Shown piece by piece: positions 33,257 through 43,137 of a stretch of 45,750 nt of DNA (within the stretch, counting starts at the first letter, position 1; each line of letters opens with the position of its first letter). Source of the stretch: Bradyrhizobium sp. YR681 (GTDB lineage Bacteria > Pseudomonadota > Alphaproteobacteria > Rhizobiales > Xanthobacteraceae); the NCBI RefSeq assembly GCF_000282615.1, contig NZ_AKIY01000023.1:1-45750 (forward strand), given 5' to 3'. The notes below the pieces were generated by a model that searched no databases, was not told the origin of the DNA, and worked only from the letters and a program-made list of their open reading frames with translations. The translations under genes and the position numbers were made by a program.

Positions 33257-33603
33257 GGTCGACCAATGCGCCGCTCCTGAAAAGCCGCTCTGAGTGCAGA
33301 CAACTGCTCGCTCGTCGCACCCTGCTCCGCGTCGGCCCGGTCCGTCAGCACGTCCATGTAAGCGATCGGCCGATCGAACTGGCTCGCCGTGAAGTCGTAC
33401 CGCGTGCCCTCGATCCGATTATAGAAATGATCGCCGGCAGGCAGCGGCGTCTTCAGCAGGTCGCCGCCGAGAAGTTCGTGGATCAGCAGCGATGTGACGT
33501 TACATTGCCCTGCTGCTGGGTTGCTCGCCGTCCATTGGCTCGACGTCGACAGCGACCAGGCCTTGCGCAGAGCACGTTGAACCTCATCGGGATCGAAGTT
33601 CAT
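33253..33603 (-). CDS. YunG-family protein, 116 residues
   Basis: ATG 33603 has GGAG 5 bases upstream. The sequence follows the YunG pattern: ALRKAWSLSTSSQWTASNPA, GQCNVTSLLIHELLGGDLLKTP, HFYNRIEGTRYDFTASQFDRP. The conserved Cys in GQCNVT and the His in HFYNR suggest a papain-like catalytic pair, but no activity is established. The stop codon is the first TAG of the palindromic repeat at 33140-33256, so the native C-terminus may have been trimmed or moved by that element. Confidence 0.75.
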   Translation of the reverse strand: MNFDPDEVQRALRKAWSLSTSSQWTASNPAAGQCNVTSLLIHELLGGDLLKTPLPAGDHFYNRIEGTRYDFTASQFDRPIAYMDVLTDRADAEQGATSEQLSALRAAFQERRIGRP

Positions 33604-33750
33604 CGTCACTCCAAACAACCAGCGCCGCACGCTGACTTCGGATTTTTCGATTGTTGCATAATGCCCCTGTTTTGCCCGACGAGTCAACCGGGCTTTGAAC
33701 GGTGATCGCAGCGGTCGCGAAGCGACGAGGCCGCCCCTGCTGCATCCGCC

Positions 33751-33860
33751 CGTCATTGCGAGCGCAGTGACTTGCCCGCCGAAGCCTCGGCGAAGGCGAA
33801 AGCAATCCAGAATCTTTCCGCGGAGGGACTCTGGATTGCTTCGCTGCGCTCGCAATGACG
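33751..33860. repeat. Long palindromic repeat, CATTGCGAGCGCAG type
   Basis: Seventeen-bp perfect outer arms (33751-33767 and 33844-33860) enclose an inner pair AGCAATCCAG (33801-33810) and CTGGATTGCT (33831-33840). This dyad is a widespread intergenic repeat in Bradyrhizobium-like genomes, from general knowledge. It lies upstream of the YunG gene and is probably non-autonomous. Confidence 0.8.
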
Positions 33861-34076
33861 ATGTAGAGACAGATGCGCATCACATGGCTGCGCAGCTCGC
33901 CGTTAGAAATCCTATTTCAGCCTTAATTGCACGATGATTGCGGCCGCCGCCCAATTTGCGCTGTCCCGTCAAGTTGTTGGCCGCATCGCGCAGCAGCGCT
34001 GTCCGCATCCCGTTTCTACTGTGCATGGGGTTGTTTTCGCATTTTTTGTCTCGCCCCCCGAACGCACGCCTCAAAC

Positions 34077-34105
34077 AAAAAACCCGGCCTCTTCTCGAGG
34101 CCGGG
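34077..34105 (-). terminator. Rho-independent terminator of the TRAP binding-protein gene
   Basis: Nine-bp perfect arms (34083-34091 and 34097-34105) with loop TTCTC. On the minus strand the stem is followed by six Ts. It lies 30 bases beyond the stop at 34135. Confidence 0.88.
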
Positions 34106-34134
34106 CTTTCCGGTCTTGCAACCTGTTCGAAAGA

Positions 34135-35280
<1,146 letters not shown>

Positions 35281-35422
35281 TCATTACGGCGACGCGTTGT
35301 TTAGCCGCGTCGAACCGAAGGGGCTTGACTGCCGTGGGCCTTTAACACGGACGGCCCGGTTTCGGAACGCGACAATGGCATGACGGGGCTCTACGAAAGT
35401 CGCATGTCCCCGGAAGACCGGC

Positions 35423-36565
35423 TCAGGCCGCGGCGATGATGCCCTTGAGCTGGTCCCGGACCTGTCCCGCAATGGCGCGATAGATCGCCGCATGGGGGCC
35501 GTCAGGCTCGCTGTCGACGACGGGATTGCCGGCGTCCGAGGTGGCGCGAATCGCCATGTGCAGCGGGATTTCCCCCAGGAACGGTACGCCGAGCTTCTCG
35601 GCCTCGTGCCGCGCCCCGCCATGACCGAAGATGTCGGATTTCGTGCCGCAATGCGGGCACTGGAAATAGCTCATGTTCTCGACGATGCCGAGCACGGGCA
35701 CGTTGACCTTCCTGAACATCGCCAGACCCCGCCGTGCGTCGATCAGCGACAGGTCCTGCGGGGTCGAGACGATCACGGCGCCCTTCAGCGGCACGTTCTG
35801 CGCCAGCGTGAGCTGGGCATCGCCGGTGCCCGGCGGCATGTCGACCACCAGCACGTCGAGCGTGCCCCAGGCAACGTCGCGCAGCATCTGCGTCACCGCC
35901 GACATCACCATTGGCCCACGCCAGATCATCGCGGTCTCCTCCTCGACGAGGAATCCGATCGACATGATGGCAAGGCCGAAACGCCTGAGCGGAATCATCT
36001 TGCGCTCGCCGTCCAGCTCCGGCTTCTCGTGCAGGCCGGTCAGGCGCGGCACCGAGGGCCCGTAGATGTCGGCATCGAGCAGCCCGACCTTGAGGCCGAG
36101 GTCGCGCAGGCCCAGCGCCAGATTGAGCGCGGTGGTCGATTTGCCGACACCGCCCTTGCCCGAGGCCACCGCGATCACGGCGGCGACGCCCGGAATCTCC
36201 GACTGCCGCGCCATCGGCGATTGGGCTCCGCCCTGAGGCGGCGGCTTGTGGGCATGAACCGGCTGCACGCCCGGCGTGCCGCGGCTCGGCGTGGGCGGCG
36301 GAGGCGGTGCGGCGCCGGCCTTGCGCTCGGCGGTCAGTGCCACCATCACGGTGGTGACGCCGGGAATGGCGCGCACGGCGGCCTCGGCCTCGGCCCGGAC
36401 GGATTCCCAGGCCCGCGCCTCGGCGGCATCGACGTTGATCGAGAAGAACACCTTGCCGTCAGCGGCGCTGATCGCGCTCAGCACATTGGCATTGGTGAGC
36501 GCGACCCCGCGCGGCGACTTGATCCGGGCGAGGCTGTCGAGAACCTGTTGCTGCGTCACGCTCAA
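35423..36565 (-). CDS. mrp: Mrp/ApbC-type iron-sulfur carrier ATPase
   Basis: 380 residues from TTG 36565, preceded by GGAG; GTG 36559 is an alternative. Residues 1-80 form a MIP18-like domain. A Pro-rich linker (86-118) follows, and then the deviant Walker A SGKGGVGKST (135-144), DADIYGPS and DMPPGTGD. The Cys303-x-x-Cys306 pair in CPHC binds a bridging Fe-S cluster between subunits. The protein carries and delivers Fe-S clusters in the cytoplasm. It stands alone between the TRAP binding protein and the VOC gene, all on the minus strand. Confidence 0.94.
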   Translation of the reverse strand: MSVTQQQVLDSLARIKSPRGVALTNANVLSAISAADGKVFFSINVDAAEARAWESVRAEAEAAVRAIPGVTTVMVALTAERKAGAAPPPPPTPSRGTPGVQPVHAHKPPPQGGAQSPMARQSEIPGVAAVIAVASGKGGVGKSTTALNLALGLRDLGLKVGLLDADIYGPSVPRLTGLHEKPELDGERKMIPLRRFGLAIMSIGFLVEEETAMIWRGPMVMSAVTQMLRDVAWGTLDVLVVDMPPGTGDAQLTLAQNVPLKGAVIVSTPQDLSLIDARRGLAMFRKVNVPVLGIVENMSYFQCPHCGTKSDIFGHGGARHEAEKLGVPFLGEIPLHMAIRATSDAGNPVVDSEPDGPHAAIYRAIAGQVRDQLKGIIAAA

Positions 36566-36618
36566 AGCGCATCTCCTAGAGTTCAGGATGCCCCATTAGA
36601 GCGGAAACGGCCAAAAGG

Positions 36619-37068
36619 CTACTGCCTGCCGATATCGTCAGCCATCTCCGCGGGGGCAGCCCCCTGCTCCGCAGCGGCCTCGTAATTGAGCTCGATCATG
36701 ACCCCGTTGGGGTCGTGGACGAAGATCTGCCAGAGGTCACCGCCGGGCACCTGGCGGGAGTCGAATTTCATGCCCTTGGAGGCCAGGCGCTGCTTCATGC
36801 CGTCGAACCCGCGGCTGACGAAGGCGACGTGGTGGACCACGCCGGAATCCGGCTTTTGCGGCTCCGAGGTCGGCGAAATATCGACGAGGTGCACCACCGG
36901 CTTGCCCTCGCTGTACATCCAGGCCCCCGGGAAGGCGAAATTCGGCCGGGCGCCGTTTTCCAGGCCCAGCACCTCCTCGTAGAAGCGGACCGTCTCGGCC
37001 AGATTCCGGGTCCGGATGTTGAAATGATCGAGGACGCCAACGCTCACGCCGCCCAAGCCCACACCCAT
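36619..37068 (-). CDS. VOC-family (glyoxalase/dioxygenase fold) protein
   Basis: 149 residues from ATG 37068 with GGGAG upstream. Two beta-alpha-beta-beta-beta modules are visible. The metal-ligand candidates are the His in VLDHFNIRT, the His pair in GVVHHVAF and the Glu in VMIELNYE, as in glyoxalase I and related enzymes. The last 20 residues are Ala/Glu-rich. No close subfamily could be named, so the substrate is open. It ends 53 bases before the Mrp start. Confidence 0.8.
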   Translation of the reverse strand: MGVGLGGVSVGVLDHFNIRTRNLAETVRFYEEVLGLENGARPNFAFPGAWMYSEGKPVVHLVDISPTSEPQKPDSGVVHHVAFVSRGFDGMKQRLASKGMKFDSRQVPGGDLWQIFVHDPNGVMIELNYEAAAEQGAAPAEMADDIGRQ

Positions 37069-37253
37069 GCTTTCGCTCCCTTGTTTTGAAGTCCTTGAGG
37101 ACCGCCATCCTAGCACAGGGGGCCGCCAAACGAAGCCGTTGCCCTCCCGGCTTAACGGTTTATGGTGCGCCTCCAATCCGCCGCAACGGCGGAACCGGCG
37201 CCCCTCGCCCGGCAAGAACCCGTAAAACCCAAACTACGGACAAGGTACCACAC

Positions 37254-38126
37254 ATGGCTAAAGTCGCTTTCCTCGGTCTCGGCGTGATGGGCTTCCCCAT
37301 GGCCGGACACCTCGTGAAAAAAGGGGGCCATGAGGTCACCGTCTACAACCGCACCGCGGCCAAGGCGAAGGAGTGGGCGGACAAGTTCGGCGGCAAGACC
37401 GCGGCGACCCCGAAGGCCGCAGCCGAAGGCCAGGATTTCGTGATGTGCTGCGTCGGCAACGACAACGATCTGCGCGCGGTCACGATCGGCCCCGACGGCG
37501 CCTTCGCCGGCATGAAGAAGGGCGCGACCTTCGTCGACCACACCACCGCCTCCGCCGAAGTCGCGCGCGAGCTCGACGCGGCCGCGACCAAGGCCGGCTT
37601 CAAGTTCATCGACGCGCCCGTCTCCGGCGGCCAGGCCGGCGCCGAGAACGGCGTGCTGACGGTGATGTGCGGCGGCGCGCAGGATGTTTATGCCGGCGCG
37701 GAGCCGATCATCATGGGCGCCTATGCGCGGATGTGCAAACTGCTCGGGCCCGCCGGAAGCGGCCAGCTGACCAAGATGGTCAACCAGATCTGCATCGCCG
37801 GCCTCGTGCAGGGCCTGTCCGAGGGCATCCATTTCGCCAAAAAAAGCGGCCTCGACGTCGCCGCCGTGATCGAGACCATCTCCAAGGGCGCGGCGCAGTC
37901 CTGGCAGATGGAGAACCGCTACAAGACCATGAACGAGGACAAGTACGATTTCGGCTTCGCGGTCGAATGGATGCGCAAGGATCTCTCGATCGCGCTCGCC
38001 GAGGCCCGCCGTAACGGCGCCAACCTGCCCGTCACCGCGCTGGTCGACCAGTTCTACGCCGAGGTCGAGAAGATGGGCGGCAAGCGCTGGGATACGTCCA
38101 GCCTGCTCGCGCGCCTCAATCGCTGA
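37254..38126 (+). CDS. Beta-hydroxyacid dehydrogenase (HIBADH/tartronate semialdehyde reductase family)
   Basis: 290 residues. Its features are GLGVMGFPM (8-16), FIDAPVSGGQAGAENG (118-133) and Lys174 in GQLTKMVNQ, with a C-terminal helical domain. It is a second member of the family in this window and differs clearly from the one at 19828, so it is not a recent duplicate. AAGG lies about 9 bases before the ATG. It is followed after 22 bases by nhaD and may be cotranscribed with it. The precise substrate is unknown. Confidence 0.9.
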   Translation: MAKVAFLGLGVMGFPMAGHLVKKGGHEVTVYNRTAAKAKEWADKFGGKTAATPKAAAEGQDFVMCCVGNDNDLRAVTIGPDGAFAGMKKGATFVDHTTASAEVARELDAAATKAGFKFIDAPVSGGQAGAENGVLTVMCGGAQDVYAGAEPIIMGAYARMCKLLGPAGSGQLTKMVNQICIAGLVQGLSEGIHFAKKSGLDVAAVIETISKGAAQSWQMENRYKTMNEDKYDFGFAVEWMRKDLSIALAEARRNGANLPVTALVDQFYAEVEKMGGKRWDTSSLLARLNR

Positions 38127-38148
38127 CACCTGACGGACTGATCCTGCC

Positions 38149-39426
38149 TTGCTCATCGCACTCGCCGCAATCTTCGTTCTGGCCTATGCGGCGATTGCCC
38201 TCGAGCATCCGATCGGGGTCAACAAGAGCGCGTCCGCGCTGTTAGGTGCGGGCCTGCTGTGGACCATCTACGCCATGGCGACGGGCGACCATGCGCTGGT
38301 CGGCCGTCAGCTCGACGAATCCGTCGCCTCCACCGCGCAGATCGTGTTTTTCCTGATCGGTGCGATGACCATCGTTGAGGTGATCGACGCTCATGACGGT
38401 TTTGAGGTCATCACCTCCCGCATCGGCACGACGAGCCAGGTCAAGCTGATATGGCTGGTCGGCTTCGTCACGTTTTTCCTCAGCGCGATCCTGGACAATC
38501 TCACCACCACGATCGTGATGATCTCGCTGATCCAGCGGCTGATCGCAAGGCGCGAGGACCGCCTGCTGTTCGCCTCCCTCATCGTCATCGCGGCCAATGC
38601 CGGCGGTGCGTGGACCGTGATCGGCGATGTCACCACGACCATGCTGTGGATCGGCGGGCAGATCACGCCGCTCAAGATCATGGGCGCGGTTTTCCTGCCC
38701 TCGCTGCTCAATCTGCTGGTGCCGCTTGCCTTCATCAGCCTTTCGCTCAGAGGCAAGACCATCGCGGCGCCACCGAAGGACGACGGGCTGCTCGCCGTCG
38801 AGCGGTTCGAGCGCAACACCATGTTCTATCTCGGGCTGGGCGTGCTGATCGCGGTGCCCGCCTTCAAGACCGTCACCCATCTGCCGCCATTCATGGGCGT
38901 CTTGCTCGGGCTCGGCATCGTCTGGCTGGCCGGCGAACTCGTCCACCGCAACAAGGACGAGCACGTGAGACGTCCGCTGTCGCTCGCTCATGCGCTAACA
39001 CAGATCGACATGGGCTCGATCGTGTTCTTCGTCGGCATTCTGCTCGCGGTCGCCAGCCTCGAACATGCCGGGCTGCTCTCGATGCTGGCCAAATGGCTCG
39101 ATGCCGCGATCGGCCGCCAGGACGTCATCGTCGTCGTGCTCGGCCTGCTCAGCGCCATGATCGACAACGTGCCGCTGGTGGCCGCGACCATGGGCATGTA
39201 CGACCTTGCGCATTATCCGGCCGACAGCTTCCTCTGGGAATTCATCGCCTATTGCGCCGGCACCGGCGGGTCGATCCTGATCATCGGCTCGGCCGCCGGC
39301 GTCGCCGCCATGGGGCTCGAGCGGATCGAGTTCCTCTGGTACGCCCGCCGTATTGCCGGCCCCGCGCTCGCGGGCTATCTGGCCGGCGCGGTGGTCTATG
39401 TCGCGCAGCACGCGGCGCTGCATTGA
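38149..39426 (+). CDS. nhaD: Na+/H+ antiporter NhaD
   Basis: 425 residues starting at TTG 38149, a rare start with only a weak purine run upstream. It has ten to twelve membrane helices. Family marks include FLSAILDNLTTTIVM, the ANAGGAWTVIGDVTTTMLW stretch and, late, LSAMIDNVPLVAATMGMY and GTGGSILIIGSAAGVAAMG. NhaD exports Na+ or Li+ in exchange for protons. It is the second sodium antiporter of the window after nhaA, of an unrelated family. It is probably cotranscribed with the dehydrogenase upstream. Confidence 0.9.
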   Translation: MLIALAAIFVLAYAAIALEHPIGVNKSASALLGAGLLWTIYAMATGDHALVGRQLDESVASTAQIVFFLIGAMTIVEVIDAHDGFEVITSRIGTTSQVKLIWLVGFVTFFLSAILDNLTTTIVMISLIQRLIARREDRLLFASLIVIAANAGGAWTVIGDVTTTMLWIGGQITPLKIMGAVFLPSLLNLLVPLAFISLSLRGKTIAAPPKDDGLLAVERFERNTMFYLGLGVLIAVPAFKTVTHLPPFMGVLLGLGIVWLAGELVHRNKDEHVRRPLSLAHALTQIDMGSIVFFVGILLAVASLEHAGLLSMLAKWLDAAIGRQDVIVVVLGLLSAMIDNVPLVAATMGMYDLAHYPADSFLWEFIAYCAGTGGSILIIGSAAGVAAMGLERIEFLWYARRIAGPALAGYLAGAVVYVAQHAALH

Positions 39427-39565
39427 GCGGCACGGCGCGGCCTGAAAATTAACGCGCAGTTAACGTAATTCTTTAGCTCCTTAAGTCACCTCTTAAGGAT
39501 TTCTTGCCAGAGATAGACAATGCAGAAGGCCCGCGTCCGGCGTGGGCAGGAATCGTTGTTGCTTG

Positions 39566-41152
39566 ATGAGTAACCCCGCTGAAAAGCCTGAAGTTGTGCA
39601 GCTTCCGGCCGAGCCGGCAAGCGCTCCATCGGCGAGCAGCCGACGGGCTGCGGCGCAGCGGGTGCGCGAGGCGCGCGACAAGTTAACGTCGACCAGTGGA
39701 ACCCGCCCCGCCTTCGACGCCGAGATGCTGCGCCAATATGCGCAGACGCGGCTGTCCGCCTCCTATGTCGTGATGCTGCTGGTGGTGGCCACCGGCCTGC
39801 TGTTCGGGCTCTGGATGCAGCCGATCCCGGCTGCGGCCTGGACCGCCGGCATGCTCTGCATCCACGCCGCGCTGATCCGCAGCTGTCACCGTTTCCTGGC
39901 CGAGCCCGCCTCGCCCGCGGCAACGCGCGCCTGGCGCACGCGCTTCGTCGTGCTCGACCTGCTCTATGGCCTGTGCTGGATGGCAATCCTGATCCATCCC
40001 GTGCTCGACATGGTCACGGAAACGCTGATGATGTTCCTGATGCTGCTGGTGATCGCAGTGTCGAGCATGCTCGCCGCCAATCTGCCGATTGCAGCCCTTG
40101 CCGCCACCGCGCCGGTCGCCGTCGCCATGGCGCTGAGCTTCGCGATGACCGGATCGCTGGACAATTACATCCTGGCTGCGCTGGCACTCGCCGCCGAAGG
40201 CTATTTCGTGCTGCTGGCGCACCGCTCGCACTCCTCGACCTTTGCGACGCTCGAGGCGCGCGCCGAGAAGGACGCGCTGATCGGCGAGCTGGAACAGGCA
40301 AAGGCGATCTCGGACGAAGCGCGTCACCGCGCCGAATCCGCCAACGTCGCAAAATCGCGCTTCCTCGCGCAGATGAGCCACGAGCTGCGCACGCCGCTGA
40401 ACGCCATCCTCGGCTTCTCCGAGGTGATGAAGAGCGAAATTTTCGGCGCGCACGCGGTGCCGGTCTACAAGGAGTACTCGGCGGACATCCATAATTCCGG
40501 CGTGCATCTGCTCAACCTCATCAACGAGATCCTCGATCTCTCACGGATCGAGGCCGGCCGTTACGAATTGAACGAAGAAGCGGTGTCGCTGGTCGGTATC
40601 GTCGCCGACTGTCATCACCTGATGAAGCTGCGCGCCTCGAGCCGCGGCATCACCATCCACGAGGTGTTCGAGCAGGCCATGCCGCGCCTGTGGGCCGACG
40701 AGCGCGCGATCCGCCAGGTCGTGCTCAACCTGATTTCCAACTCGATCAAGTTCACCCCGCAAGGCGGTGAGATCTGGCTCAAGGCCGGCTGGACCGCCTC
40801 GGGCGGACAATATCTGTCCGTGAAGGATACCGGCTCCGGCATCCCCGAGGACGAAATCCCGGTCGTGCTGGCTTCCTTCGGCCAGGGCTCCAACTCGATC
40901 AAATCGGCCGAACAGGGCGCAGGGCTGGGCCTGCCCATTGCCAAGAACCTGATCGACCTGCATGGCGGCACGTTCACGCTGAAATCGAAGCTGCGCATCG
41001 GTACCGAGGTGATCGTGACCTTCCCGCCGGAGCGCGTGATGAGCGCGCTGGCGCCGATGTCGGACGAGTCCCCGCCGCTCCAGCCGGAGGTCCCCGACGA
41101 GAAGCGCCGTCCGCGCCACAAGCCGATCATGAGCGCAGGTACGGGCTCTTAA
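39566..41152 (+). CDS. Membrane sensor histidine kinase (PdhS/PleC-like core)
   Basis: 528 residues from ATG 39566. A soluble N-terminal 60 residues precede six hydrophobic helices (about 66-84, 90-106, 126-145, 152-170, 175-195 and 200-217). A coiled coil (225-262) follows, and the H-box FLAQMSHELRTPLNAILGFSE with His272. N-box NLISNSIKFTP, DTGSGIPEDE and GAGLGLPIAKNL complete the ATPase. The catalytic core resembles kinases controlling the alphaproteobacterial cell cycle through DivK-like regulators. No response regulator is adjacent. Two small genes follow closely and may be cotranscribed. Confidence 0.9.
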   Translation: MSNPAEKPEVVQLPAEPASAPSASSRRAAAQRVREARDKLTSTSGTRPAFDAEMLRQYAQTRLSASYVVMLLVVATGLLFGLWMQPIPAAAWTAGMLCIHAALIRSCHRFLAEPASPAATRAWRTRFVVLDLLYGLCWMAILIHPVLDMVTETLMMFLMLLVIAVSSMLAANLPIAALAATAPVAVAMALSFAMTGSLDNYILAALALAAEGYFVLLAHRSHSSTFATLEARAEKDALIGELEQAKAISDEARHRAESANVAKSRFLAQMSHELRTPLNAILGFSEVMKSEIFGAHAVPVYKEYSADIHNSGVHLLNLINEILDLSRIEAGRYELNEEAVSLVGIVADCHHLMKLRASSRGITIHEVFEQAMPRLWADERAIRQVVLNLISNSIKFTPQGGEIWLKAGWTASGGQYLSVKDTGSGIPEDEIPVVLASFGQGSNSIKSAEQGAGLGLPIAKNLIDLHGGTFTLKSKLRIGTEVIVTFPPERVMSALAPMSDESPPLQPEVPDEKRRPRHKPIMSAGTGS

Positions 41153-41196
41153 CGAGATGCTTGCAGAAATGCCCGACGATCCTCCACTATGTCGAA

Positions 41197-41400
41197 ATGA
41201 GCAAAGAAACGCCGTGTGTCGCCGTCTGCATGATCGATCCCAAGACCAAGCTGTGCTTCGGCTGCGGCCGCACCTTGCCGGAGATCGCACGCTGGCACGC
41301 CATGGAAAGCGCGGAACGGCTCTCGGTCATGGCGCAGCTCGCGGCACGCATGACGGAGGCCGGCTTGCAGCCGATCGCGGGATCGCCGAAACGAGCCTGA
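41197..41400 (+). CDS. DUF1289 zinc-ribbon-like protein, 67 residues
   Basis: The sequence shows the DUF1289 pattern: CVAVCMIDPKTKLCFGCGRT followed by LPEIARW. Four Cys (residues 7, 11, 20 and 23) can bind an Fe-S cluster or zinc. ATG 41197 is chosen because the family begins just before the first Cys; a TTG at 41161 would add 12 residues. It lies 44 bases after the kinase and 28 bases before the protease gene. Its function is unknown. Confidence 0.85.
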   Translation: MSKETPCVAVCMIDPKTKLCFGCGRTLPEIARWHAMESAERLSVMAQLAARMTEAGLQPIAGSPKRA

Positions 41401-41428
41401 CCGGCCTGCGTGGCTTCGGAGCCGCGCG

Positions 41429-41983
41429 ATGATCCGCTTCCTGCTCGTCCTCATCATGCTCGCCGGCACGGCCGGTGCCGTCGTCGCCTATGGCGATCCC
41501 GACCAGATCGCGCGCGCAAGCCATAAGGTTTCGCACATGTTCCGCGGACCGGCTGCATCGCCCGCCCCCGCCGTGCAGATCCCGCGCGGCCAGGGCGGCG
41601 AATTCGCGCTCCGTGCGAAGATCAACGGCGTCGCGGCCCCGATGGTGATCGACACCGGCGCGACCTCGGTGGTGCTGACCTGGGAAACCGCGAAAGCGAT
41701 CGGGCTGCCGCTCGAGATGCTCGAATACAACGTCGATCTCGAGACCGCCGGCGGCCACACCAAGGCGGCCCGCCTCACGCTCGACCGTCTCTCCGTCGGC
41801 CAGCTCGTCGAGAAATCGGTGCCGGCCCTCGTCGTGCAGCGCGGCCAGATGAAGACCAACCTGCTCGGCATGAGTTTCCTCGATCGCCTGGAGAGCTGGG
41901 GCGTTCGTTCCGACACGCTGATGCTCACCGGCTATCCGGAGCTCCAGAACAGCCACCGCCGTTCGCGCACGGCGGTGGACTAG
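41429..41983 (+). CDS. Membrane-anchored clan AA aspartic protease (TIGR02281-like)
   Basis: 184 residues. An N-terminal hydrophobic helix (4-20) anchors the protein, with the rest in the periplasm. The single retropepsin-like half has MVIDTGATSVVLT with catalytic Asp75, and ends with LLGMSFLDRLESW, the family's C-terminal mark. The active enzyme should be a homodimer. It is the last gene of the kinase/DUF1289/protease run. The C-terminus of some 20 residues (QNSHRRSRTAVD) is basic and variable. Confidence 0.88.
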   Translation: MIRFLLVLIMLAGTAGAVVAYGDPDQIARASHKVSHMFRGPAASPAPAVQIPRGQGGEFALRAKINGVAAPMVIDTGATSVVLTWETAKAIGLPLEMLEYNVDLETAGGHTKAARLTLDRLSVGQLVEKSVPALVVQRGQMKTNLLGMSFLDRLESWGVRSDTLMLTGYPELQNSHRRSRTAVD

Positions 41984-41987
41984 CACA

Positions 41988-42950
41988 TCACGATCGCCGC
42001 GAACGCTCCTCGAAGATATAGCCGAGGAAGTTCATCAGCACCTGCGCCGCAAGAATGCTGGTCACGCCGGCCGGATCGTAGGCGGGCGCGACCTCGACGA
42101 GGTCGACCCCGGCGATCTCGCCTCGCTTCGTGAGGCCCTGAAGTATCTCCATCACGTCGTAATACTGAAAGCCGCCGTGACTCGGCGTTCCCGTTCCCGG
42201 TGCGATCGAGGGGTCGAAGCCGTCGATGTCGATCGTCACGTAGTAGCGGGCGCCGTGCGGAATCCGGTCCAGGACGCCCTCGGCGCCGAGCTTGCGTGCC
42301 TGCCGAACCGAGAGGATGGTGGAGCCCCGCGCGCGGGCATCGTCATAACCTTCCCGGGCGGTCGACGACACGTTGCGGATGCCGATCTGGGTCAGGCCCG
42401 TGACATGATCCTGCTCGGCTGCGCGGCGCATCGGATTGCCATGGCCCTCGCGGACGCCATGCCTCACGTCGACGAAATCGAGATGCGCATCGATCTGGAC
42501 GATATGGATCGGGCCATGCGCGCTGAAAGCCCTGACGCAGGGAATGTTGACGGCGTGGTCGCCACCGAGCACCACGGGCAGTGCACCGCGTTCGAGAATC
42601 TTCCGCACGGCTGCTTCTGCATTGGCATGGCTCCTTGCCGTATCGGTATGGACGATGTCGACGTCGCCGACGTCGACGATGCGCACCTTGTCGAGCGGCA
42701 AATAGGTGACGTCGTCCTCATGGTCATAGGCGCCGCCATGGCCGAAGGAGAAAAGGGTCGAGGCCTCGCGGATCGCGCGCGGCCCGAACCTTGCGCCCGA
42801 GCGGTATTGCGTGCCCATGTCGAAGGGCACGCCGAGCACGGCGACGTCGGCGTCGAGCTTGTCCCACTCCAGGCAAACCGGCCGCTTGCCGAAGGTGCAA
42901 TGCCCGACAAATGGCAGGTCCAGTCTGCCGCCTTCGTATCCGTGTGCCAT
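41988..42950 (-). CDS. Ureohydrolase (agmatinase/guanidino-acid hydrolase family)
   Basis: 320 residues from ATG 42950, preceded by a perfect GGAGGAAA. All six Mn ligands are visible: His132 in GGDHA, Asp154, His156 and Asp158 in DAHLD, and Asp241 and Asp243 in DIDGFDPS. The family cleaves a guanidino group to urea and an amine. Substrates include agmatine, guanidinobutyrate and guanidinopropionate and cannot be told apart here. The gene is divergent from a polysaccharide-deacetylase-family hydrolase across 187 bases, with a sigma-54-like element about 35 bases upstream of its ATG. Confidence 0.92.
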   Translation of the reverse strand: MAHGYEGGRLDLPFVGHCTFGKRPVCLEWDKLDADVAVLGVPFDMGTQYRSGARFGPRAIREASTLFSFGHGGAYDHEDDVTYLPLDKVRIVDVGDVDIVHTDTARSHANAEAAVRKILERGALPVVLGGDHAVNIPCVRAFSAHGPIHIVQIDAHLDFVDVRHGVREGHGNPMRRAAEQDHVTGLTQIGIRNVSSTAREGYDDARARGSTILSVRQARKLGAEGVLDRIPHGARYYVTIDIDGFDPSIAPGTGTPSHGGFQYYDVMEILQGLTKRGEIAGVDLVEVAPAYDPAGVTSILAAQVLMNFLGYIFEERSRRS

Positions 42951-42984
42951 GTTTCCTCCGATCCGCAAGTGTCACCGCCGGCAG

Positions 42985-43002
42985 AAGCAGATTCCGTTCC
43001 AA
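42985..43002 (-). promoter_or_regulatory. Sigma-54-like promoter of the ureohydrolase gene
   Basis: Read on the minus strand, TTGGAACG, GAAT, CTGCTT has the invariant GG (43000-42999) and GC (42988-42987) exactly 10 bases apart. It has two mismatches to TGGCACG-N4-TTGCW. Transcription would start near 42975, about 25 bases before the ATG. Confidence 0.5.
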
Positions 43003-43060
43003 TCGCTATGACGATTCAGCCGTGGCGATCGGCATCGCCGGTCGGCGCGCCAACAAGCCA

Positions 43061-43077
43061 TGGCACGCCCGATGCAT
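43061..43077 (+). promoter_or_regulatory. Sigma-54-like promoter of the deacetylase-family gene
   Basis: TGGCACG, CCCG, ATGCAT matches the -24/-12 consensus TGGCACG-N4-TTGCW with one mismatch and has the GG-N10-GC spacing (43062-63 and 43074-75). The start near 43087 excludes the upstream ATG at 43060 and supports ATG 43138. Confidence 0.6.
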
Positions 43078-43137
43078 GGACCCGAAACCGCCGCCGCAGC
43101 GCGCTTGAGCGGGAGACGGAGTCCGGAGACCACACGC

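Larger units (their letters stand above)
33604..34134. other. Gene-free stretch of 531 bases with a repeat and a terminator
   Basis: It contains a palindromic repeat (33751-33860) and the terminator of the TRAP binding-protein gene (34077-34105). Positions 33865-34070 show no supported gene; open frames there have no ribosome site or family resemblance. Confidence 0.6.

Noticed and set aside
25569..33860. Palindromic repeats as a CRISPR array
   Set aside because: The repeats are dyads of differing types at gene ends, with no regular direct repeats or uniform spacers and no cas genes.
33865..34070. Possible gene in the stretch between the repeat and the terminator
   Set aside because: Open frames on both strands are short, overlap each other and lack ribosome sites.
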